A DNA stretch of 64,000 nucleotides from Amylostereum areolatum. Its lineage: Eukaryota > Basidiomycota > Agaricomycetes > Russulales > Stereaceae. The notes below the pieces were generated by a model. That model did not search any database. It worked only from the letters and a program-made list of their open reading frames with translations, and was not told where the DNA came from. The translations under genes and the position numbers were made by a program. Shown one piece after another: positions 56,691 to 64,000 of this stretch. The DNA lies in NCBI GenBank assembly GCA_012932865.1, contig SAXG01000060.1, positions 209,531-273,530 of the forward strand. Direction: 5' to 3'. The first letter of the stretch is position 1. The number at the start of each line of letters is the position of its first letter.

Positions 56691-56759
56691 TTCTCTTAGT
56701 TCAATGGCAGAACAGCATTCTTCTAAAATGGCAATTTTGGTTCGAATCCAAAAGAGAAT
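56691..56759 (+). tRNA. trnR: tRNA-Arg (UCU)
   Basis: Acceptor TTCTCTT pairs with AAGAGAA; anticodon loop CTTCTAA; T-arm TTTGGTTCGAATCCAAA. Lies between tRNA-Cys and nad1. Confidence 0.8.
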
Positions 56760-57268
56760 TATATAAATAAACAACTAAAATATTAGTTTCTTAAAAACAT
56801 TTCTTTTTAATAACAAATGTCATTACGGAATAACAATATTTACCCTTAATTAAAAGGACTTAAAAAAAGAGAATTTACATTTATTTTGCTCTTTTTTTTA
56901 TTGTTACAGTGTTATTAAGCCAAATAGCTAGATATTTTGCTTTACTTCTTAATATTCTTAAAATTTTAAATATTTTTTTTTTAAAGCTCAAAAATATTAT
57001 ACCTTAAGTAAAAAATAAAAACTATTTCCAACCCTAAATAAAGTAGGATACTTTTTATTTTAAATTTAAAGGCTAATTAGTTATTTTTACATAACTTATA
57101 AATTATTTATTTTATATATATATTCTCTTAAAAGCCTTGTTGTTATATAGGTTGATAACATACCTACCTTCATTCTGGTAGGAGGGTAAAAATATATTTA
57201 AAAATAAATATAATTCAGAAATTAGTCCCTCTCTTGTTTTACACGAGGCCTGTTCTCCAAAATAAATA

Positions 57269-58285
57269 ATGATTACAAATAATATAATTTTAAGTCTTTT
57301 AAATATATTAATAAATTTAATAGATGTTTTATTAGTAGTACTACCTGTTTTATTATCAGTTGCTTTCATGACTATCATTGAAAGAAAACAATTAGCTGCT
57401 CATCAACGAAGAGTAGGTCCTAATACCACTGGTTATTATGGATTACTTCAACCAATAAGTGATGCTCTGAAATTAATAGTTAAAGAAACTGTAATACCTT
57501 CTCAATCAAATAAAATTTTATTTTATTTAGCGCCTGTTTTCACTTTAATATTTAGTTTATTAGGTTGAGCTATAATACCTTTTGGACAAGGTTTAACTCT
57601 TTCTGATTTTTCATTAGGTATCTTATATACTTTAGCTTTATCTTCTTTAGGAGTATATGGTGTTTTATTTGCAGGTTGATCTGCAAATTCTAAATATGCT
57701 TTTTTAGGATCACTTAGAAGTACTGCTGCTATGATAAGTTATGAATTAATATTAAGTTCTTCAATATTAATAATAATTTTATTAACTGGATCTTTTAATT
57801 TCACTAAAATAATAGAAAGTCAACAAGCTATTTGATTTATTGTTCCTTTATTACCTGTATTTATTTTCTATTTTATATCTATATTAGCAGAAACATCTCG
57901 TACACCTTTTGATTTACAAGAAGCTGAATCTGAATTAGTTGCTGGTTTTTTCACTGAACACTCAAGTGTACCTTTTGTATTTTTTTTCTTAGCTGAATAT
58001 AGTTCTATAGTTTTATTTAGTTGTATAACTTCTATTTTATTCCTTGGTGGATATCACATGCCGGAATTATTTGTGAATGAATCAGTTATTAATTTACAAT
58101 CAATTATTTTAGGTATTAAAACTTGTATCTTCTGTTTTATTTTCGTTTGATTTAGAGCTACTTTACCGAGATTAAGATATGATCAATTAATTGAATTATG
58201 TTGATTAAATTTATTACCAGTGGCAGTAGCTTTTATTATATTAGTACCAAGTATCTTAATAGCTTTTGATATAGCACCTTATTAA
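57269..58285 (+). CDS. nad1: NADH dehydrogenase subunit 1
   Basis: Membrane subunit of complex I that forms part of the quinone-binding chamber. With the mitochondrial code (TGA as Trp) the frame runs 338 codons from the ATG at 57269 to TAA at 58283-58285, the normal length. Conserved blocks: [60 protein letters not shown] and FFLAEYSS, then RATLPRLRYDQLIELCW. Several hydrophobic helices. No intron. Under the standard code it would stop early at 57567, which marks it as mitochondrial and not a nuclear gene. Confidence 0.95.
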
Positions 58286-59010
58286 ATTTGTATTTTTTTA
58301 TTTTAATAAGATATTCTTTTTTCCCCTACATATTTTTGCCCGGAGGTAGTATTTAACTTTCTATTTTTTTTTATGTAAATAAAAATTAAATTAATCTATT
58401 TTTGCCGCCGCCCAATTAATTAATTGCCATAAATGCCGCCTAAATAAAAATAAAAACAGTTAAAGCTAATATTTATTCATCTCTCAAATAAATAGTAATT
58501 AAAAATGTTTAAAGATAAATTTATAATACAAATAATTAGTATCCTTTAGATCATAGAGCTTATAATTTTAAAAATTATTTTTTATTATACTACTTTATTA
58601 ATGCTTTGGATAGCTTTGTAATAACTAATTAATAATTATAAAATATTTAAAATAGGTAACATTTACAGTAAAGCTGTTAAATTATTTTTAGTTGCTATTA
58701 CTATTTATTAAAGTAATTATAAACTTTAAGATAATAAAAAAAATACAAATTTATTTAATAAGATAAAATATATCATAGAGATCTTGCAAAAAATAAAATT
58801 TATAATTCCTATGGCTTTAGGGTATAAAAATATAACATATAATATTTTTATTTAAAAGAAACCTTAAAAAATTTATATAACAAAAATGACAAATATTATT
58901 TATCCTTATCTTTAAATACTTAATATAAAGGAGTTATATAATATTTTTATTTTACTAAATTTTAAATTAATAAATTCCTTGTTTTAATTGAAGCTAGCAC
59001 TTTAAAAATA

Positions 59011-59081
59011 GAGCCTATAATTTAATGGTAGTAATGATTTCTTGATGAGAAATTTGTAGAAGTTCAAATCTTCTTGGGCTT
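59011..59081 (+). tRNA. trnI: tRNA-Ile (GAU)
   Basis: Acceptor GAGCCTA pairs with TGGGCTT (with G-U pairs); anticodon stem ATTTC/GAAAT with loop TTGATGA; T-arm GAAG-TTCAAAT-CTTC. Lies between nad1 and cob. Confidence 0.75.
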
Positions 59082-59534
59082 ATTATAATTTAATTTAAGG
59101 TTTCCAGCTTTAAATACAACAAAATAATATTAATATTTCTTAGCATAACAATAAATTAATAGAATATTTGTATTTTTTTATTAGTAATGCTGCTTCCTAA
59201 TTCTTAATTCCTTAATAAGAGAAAAGGTTGTATCTTATAATTTCTTTGTTAGAGTGTTATTTACCTAAGGTAAATTAATAATAAAATAGTTCTTAAATAA
59301 TAAATAATTTAAGATCTCTTAAAAACATAACAGCGGATTTAATTAATTTTAATTAAAATTTTAACATAATTTTACTAACCTAAAAGCTTTTAAAACAAAT
59401 TATGTTAATAGCGTGGTTGTAGTTTAAAATTTTTTATAAAGGTACACATTGTTTATTCTTTTTTTTTTCGGAATTAAAATTTAATATTATAAAAATATAA
59501 AATTCTGACTGTCAATATGGCAAATAATTCAATA

Positions 59535-59572
59535 TTTCTGTCCCGCTCCTTACCTTTAGGGTGGAGGGCGAT
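59535..59572 (-). repeat. Mitochondrial GC cluster
   Basis: CCCGCTCCTTACCTTTAGGG and TGGAGGG, the inverted orientation of the cluster consensus, upstream of cob. Confidence 0.65.
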
Positions 59573-59788
59573 AAAATTATTTAAATAAAAAAATACAATC
59601 TTTTTAAAAGATGCGTTATTATTAAAAAACAAAAATTAATAAAAAAACTATTTAATTATATACCGTTATCTACTTTAAGGAATAGTAGGATTGGTATTGT
59701 AAAAACAAATTAAAATAAGGTATAAAATAAATTTTTAATTATAAATAATAACACAATAGGCCTGCGGCTAACGCTGGCATAACACACA

Positions 59789-60949
59789 ATGAGATTATTA
59801 AAAACTAATGTTTTACTTAGATTAGTGAATTCTTATATAGTAGATTCTCCACAACCTGCGAATATTTCATATTTATGAAATTTTGGTTCTTTATTAGGTA
59901 CATGTTTAGTATTACAAATATTAACAGGAGTATTTTTAGCAATGCATTATCAACCTCATGTTGATTTTGCTTTTAACAGTGTAGAACATATCATGAGAGA
60001 TGTTAATACTGGTTGAGCCGTAAGATATACTCATGCTAATGTAGCTTCATTTTTCTTTATTTTTGTATATGCTCATATTGCTAGAGGTTTATATTATAGT
60101 TCATATAAATCACCTAGAGTATTAGTATGAGCAATAGGAGTAATTATTTTAATATTAATGATGGCTATAGCCTTTTTAGGTTATGTATTACCTTATGGAC
60201 AAATGTCATTATGAGGTGCTACAGTAATTACTAATTTATTATCAGCTGTTCCATTTTTTGGTCAAGATTTAGTTGAATTAATTTGAGGTGGTTTCTCAGT
60301 AAGCAATGCTACACTTAATAGATTTTTCTCTCTTCATTATTTATTACCATTTCTGTTAGCTGCTTTAGTTATAGCTCATTTAATGGCTCTACATAATCCT
60401 GGATCTAATAATCCAAATGGTTTATCATCTAATGGTGATAGATATCCAATGCACCCTTACTTTACATTTAAAGATCTGGTAACAATATTTTTATTTTTCC
60501 TTGCTTTATCTGTAATAGTATTTTTTTATCCTAATTTATTAGGTCATAGTGATAATTATATTCCTGCTAATCCTATGAGTACTCCTCCTTCAATTGTACC
60601 TGAATGATATCTTTTACCTTTCTATGCTATTCTTAGATCTATTCCTAATAAACTTTTAGGAGTATTAGCTATGTTTGGTTCTTTATTAATATTATTAATA
60701 TTACCTATCACTGATTTAGCTAGAATTAGAGGTTCACAATTTAGACCATTTATGAAATTTGCTTTTTGGTTCCTTGTTGTAGATTTTATTATTTTAATGT
60801 GAATTGGTTCTCAACACCCTGATCAACCATATTTACTTATTGGACAAATAGCTACTGCTTTCTATTTTTCTTGATTTTTAATAATAGTACCTGTAATAGG
60901 TATAATTGAAAACACTCTTATGGATTTAGCTACAACTGAATCTAAATAA
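59789..60949 (+). CDS. cob: Cytochrome b
   Basis: Central subunit of the bc1 complex (complex III), carrying two haems and both quinone sites. With TGA as Trp the frame runs 386 codons from ATG 59789 to TAA 60947-60949. Seen: [20 protein letters not shown] and [20 protein letters not shown]; haem-binding His in AMHYQPHVD (residues 82-84 region) and in RYTHANVAS; the Qo-site [34 protein letters not shown] near the end. Normal length, no intron. Intact here, but frame-broken in the left arm. Confidence 0.95.
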
Positions 60950-60963
60950 TGTTTTTATTAATT

Positions 60964-61090
60964 TGTGTACCACCACCCTAAAGGTAAGGATCGGTACATA
61001 ATTAATTAATTTTTATGTTTTTACAATTTCCCCTTTAAATACTTAAAATCTGTTGTGTCCCTTCCACCCTAAAGGTAATGATCGGAACAA
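60964..61090 (+). repeat. Two mitochondrial GC clusters after cob
   Basis: One copy at about 60,966-60,999 (ACCACCACCCTAAAGGTAAG, then GATCGGTACA) and one at about 61,050-61,089 (CCCTTCCACCCTAAAGGTAA, then TGATCGGAACA). They share the CACCCTAAAGGTAA core. Confidence 0.65.
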
Positions 61091-62067
61091 AATATAAATT
61101 AATAACAATATTATTATTAATTACTAATGTACAAATATAAATTTTATATTACATTACAAAAAATATCAAATTTATATTACATATTAATATAATTTAAAGT
61201 AGAAGGTTTTAAAACATATTTATACTTTTTACTCTCTTTAAATAATGAGAAGACAAAAAATAAATTTATTTAATTAAAATATCCCGCTACTGCGTTAGCA
61301 CCCTCAACTTAGGGTTAAGACAAAAAATTCTTTAGTTAGAGTTTTTCCATTATTAAAATCTCTGTTATTCTTTGAATACTTTAGTTTTAAAAAAGTAAAG
61401 TAATAACTAATAAAAATATATTAGTTAAATTAATTATATTAAAAAAATAAATGATTAAAAAAAAAATACATAATTGCGCTAGTTTAATAGTTATTAAATT
61501 TTTAAATATTATGTTGCTTTTTAACTAGGCGAAATTAAGACTAGAGATATCTTATTAATTACAGTAGCTATCTTTATTATAAATTATATGTTAGTATCTA
61601 TCTTTAAAGAGAATTTACTACCTTATATGACTATTTAGCAAAATTTTTTACAATTACAAACAGAAGTTAATTCTAGTTTAAGACAAATGTCTAACAGAAG
61701 TTAAGCTGCAAATCTTTTATAACACTTATTCGTGTTATTTATTTTAATATTAGTAATAATTTATTTTGGTTTATAATCTAATCAATTAATTTTTAATTAT
61801 GTACCGATCCTGTAGGAAAGGCGACTAATTTTATCTTATTTTACTCATTTCCCCTGTATATTTACACTACCATTATTTTTATATAAAATAATATGTTGTT
61901 GTTAACTACGAATACCTCTGTGTTAGTATAATTTTATTTTACCTTGTATTCTAATAATATTAAAAATAGAGGATTTGTAATTTTAAGTTACCGTTTTTTT
62001 AATAAATTTAATTTTATATTAATAATTAAAAATAACTGTAATAAAAGTAACAACAAAATTTAAAGCA

Positions 62068-62690
62068 ATGATTCTTACAAGTATTTTAATTCTTATAGTG
62101 GCTATAGCCCTTCTCTCAATCAATAGTAATTTATCATTTTTTCTAAGAATAACTTTAATTATGTTTATTTATGCCGGAGCAATATTAATTTATGCTTTAT
62201 ATATTCAGTCAATTGGATTAGGTATAGGTGTATATAATGGTTTATTCCAAATAACCTTAATATCACAATTATTTGATATGTATACAGAATATTTCTCTTT
62301 TTGAGAAGATATTAAAAATAAAATACCAAATTTATTTAATGGTACTATAAATATGTTAGAACCTTTACAAAATATATTTAACATACAAAAGAGTACAATT
62401 TTCAATATACCTTTTTTGACTTTGAAAAATTAGATGTAATAGGTCAATTATCTGTATCCTTATTATTTTTAAGTTATAGTGGTTTATCCGCATTAACTAC
62501 AATAATATTTATCTTATATGGTGATTATCTTTTAAACAAATATAAAATAGAGGACAAATATCCCTTTTTAGCTAAAATTATTAAAAATAGACACAAATTA
62601 TCACGATTTACTCTTTTTTTAAAATTTATTATTATAGCTACAGTTTTTTTAGTCCAAATAATTTTCAGTATATATATATTAACTTTTTAA
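62068..62690 (+). CDS. Chimeric mitochondrial ORF: nad2 start fused to an unknown membrane protein end
   Basis: The first about 72 residues ([20 protein letters not shown], then [20 protein letters not shown]) duplicate the N-terminus of nad2 at 62755, including about 20 bp of shared 5' sequence. At YTEYFSFWEDIKNK the sequence leaves nad2 and becomes an unrelated stretch. As written, the frame stops at TAG 62431; one additional T in the run at 62412-62417 would open IPFFDFEKLDVIGQLSVSLL and on to ILYGDYLLNKYKIEDKYPFL and a TAA at 62690. That tail has two hydrophobic helices and resembles membrane ORFs found in basidiomycete mitochondria. The product is probably a recombination by-product, not a working nad2. 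Confidence 0.55.
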
Positions 62691-62754
62691 TATTTATTAT
62701 TGTTAAATTTATCCCCTATTTGCATATAAAGTTTGTTTAACAAAATTTAAAGCA

Positions 62755-63840
62755 ATGATTCTTACAAGTATTTTAATTCTTATAGTGGCTATAGCCCTAC
62801 CCTCAATCAATAGTAATATCTCATCTTTATTATATATAAGAATAAGTTCAATTATATTTATTTATGCCGGAGCATTATCGTTTAATGCTTTATATATTCA
62901 GTCAATTGGATCAGGTATAGGTGTATATAATGGTTTATTCCAAGTAACCTTAATATCACAATTATTTGATATATTTATAGTGTTAATAGGTTCACTTATT
63001 TTAGTATCTTGACCTTTAATGAACAATAATACATCGAACCTTGTAGAAAGTGATTCTACAATTACCTTAGATAATGTAATAACAATAAACAATTATCCTA
63101 GAGAATATTCTTTAATAGTATTAATGTCCACTTTAGGTGCAAGTATCTTAATCTCTTCCTCAGATTTAATCTCTTTATATTTAAGTATAGAATTACAATC
63201 TTTTGGAGTATATATTTTATCTTCTTTATATAGAAATTCTGAAACAGCGATATCAGCTGGTTTAAAATATTTTTTATTAGGAGGATTTTCATCTTGTTTA
63301 ATCTTATTAGGAGCCGGATTAATCTATACCTTTACAGGTTTAACAAATTTTGAATCTATCTATAGTTTAGTTTCAGTATCTGATAATAATACAATATTAC
63401 AAGGTTTAACTTTAGGTTTAATAATAATATTTATAGGATTTTTATTTAAAATATCAGCCGCACCATTACATAATTGAGCCCCTGATGTTTATTCCGATAG
63501 TCCCAGTATAGTAACAATATGATTAACAATAATGCCAAAAATATCAATACTAATATTATTATTAGAAATACAAACAGAAATAGGTTTAATAGAAAATATT
63601 TTTACCTTAAATAGTAATAATTGGGAAACAGTAACTCTGTTAACAGAAAATAAAGAAAATGTAATATCTTTATTAAAAAATTTATTATTAATAAGTTCTT
63701 TATTATCTTTAATAATTGGAACAATAGTAGGATTAGCACAATCAAAAATAAAAAGATTATTAGCATATAGTACCATATCTCATATTGGATTTATTTTATT
63801 AGCATTAGCTATAAATACAGAACAATCTGTAGAATCTTAA
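62755..63840 (+). CDS. nad2: NADH dehydrogenase subunit 2, N-terminal two thirds
   Basis: Proton-pumping membrane subunit of complex I. Read with TGA as Trp, the frame is open for 361 codons: [20 protein letters not shown], then [40 protein letters not shown] and [20 protein letters not shown], then [20 protein letters not shown]. The [11 protein letters not shown] and [10 protein letters not shown] blocks are typical. Fungal nad2 is usually well over 500 residues; here it stops at TAA 63838-63840 after EQSVES. Either the gene is truncated or a group I intron begins at this point (the exon would end in T), with the second exon beyond the window. Confidence 0.85.
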
Positions 63841-64000
63841 AGTGGAAAATTTAAATACTATTTTTAAAGAACAGTACAAGTTTAGAAAAAGTTGAACCAT
63901 GATTAACTCGTTAACTGAAATACATCAGCAATTGGAATCAAATTCTAACCTTCCTAACACAAAAGAATTATTCTCAGAGTCAATTTATCACTAACAGTTA

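Larger units (their letters stand above)
55921..64000 (+). other. Mitochondrial DNA, right arm (accurate copy)
   Basis: AT-rich sequence with intact fungal mitochondrial genes all on the plus strand: tRNA-Cys, tRNA-Arg, nad1, tRNA-Ile, cob, a chimeric frame and nad2. TGA codes Trp (for example in nad1 at the residue after FSLLG). Stretches of more than 300 bp without genes, 56,770-57,260, 58,290-59,000, 59,090-59,780 and 60,960-62,060, contain only AT-rich spacer and the GC clusters listed separately. The first 6.1 kb are mirrored in the left arm; 61,990-64,000 is present once. Confidence 0.92.

Overview
The window is a piece of an Agaricomycete-type (mushroom-forming basidiomycete) genome joined to mitochondrial DNA. 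The fungal call rests on short introns of about 45-60 nt, a KDZ transposase with a CxC2 cysteine cluster, a NACHT-type NTPase with a C2-like N-terminus, a Plavaka-type transposase remnant, Ty3/gypsy chromoviruses, and mitochondrial genes that read TGA as Trp. No species can be named from this.

Layout. Positions 1-5,700 hold a KDZ DNA-transposon locus: a multi-exon transposase on the minus strand and two unrecognised genes. Positions 5,795-8,968 hold a minus-strand NACHT gene with a C2-like domain. Positions 9,000-12,300 have no gene I can support. Positions 12,315-14,215 hold an F-box gene fragment, an LTR with an 8-N gap, and a decayed Plavaka C-terminus. Positions 16,276-23,667 are a decayed chromovirus (element 1) that carries a solo LTR of another family.

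Positions 23,968-42,508 are a nested insertion. A hAT-like element with 8-bp duplicated ends sits in the apparent intron of a small gene. It contains two G/C-rich minisatellites and was entered by a chromovirus (element A, 27,826-42,444, duplication ATAGT). The integrase of element A was entered by a second chromovirus (element B, 33,983-41,079, duplication AACCC). Element B has a complete pol and nearly identical LTRs. All three chromoviruses share one layout: ORF1, stop, gag, then pol in the -1 frame, with a candidate slippery heptamer directly before the gag stop.

Positions 44,033-46,790 hold a Harbinger/PIF pair (Myb-like protein and DDE transposase); the transposase is cut off where mitochondrial DNA begins near 46,800. 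From there to 64,000 the sequence is mitochondrial, except for an inverted 3-kb piece of a B-family chromovirus at 52,941-55,918. The mitochondrial DNA forms a giant inverted repeat: the left arm (46,800-52,915) is an error-rich reverse complement of the right arm (55,921-61,990). The right arm has intact nad1 and cob, tRNA-Cys, tRNA-Arg and tRNA-Ile, dispersed GC clusters, a chimeric ORF starting like nad2, and nad2 itself with an early stop. The N runs and the one-base deletions in the left arm point to assembly or gap-filling artefact rather than a real nuclear mitochondrial insertion, but this cannot be settled from sequence alone.
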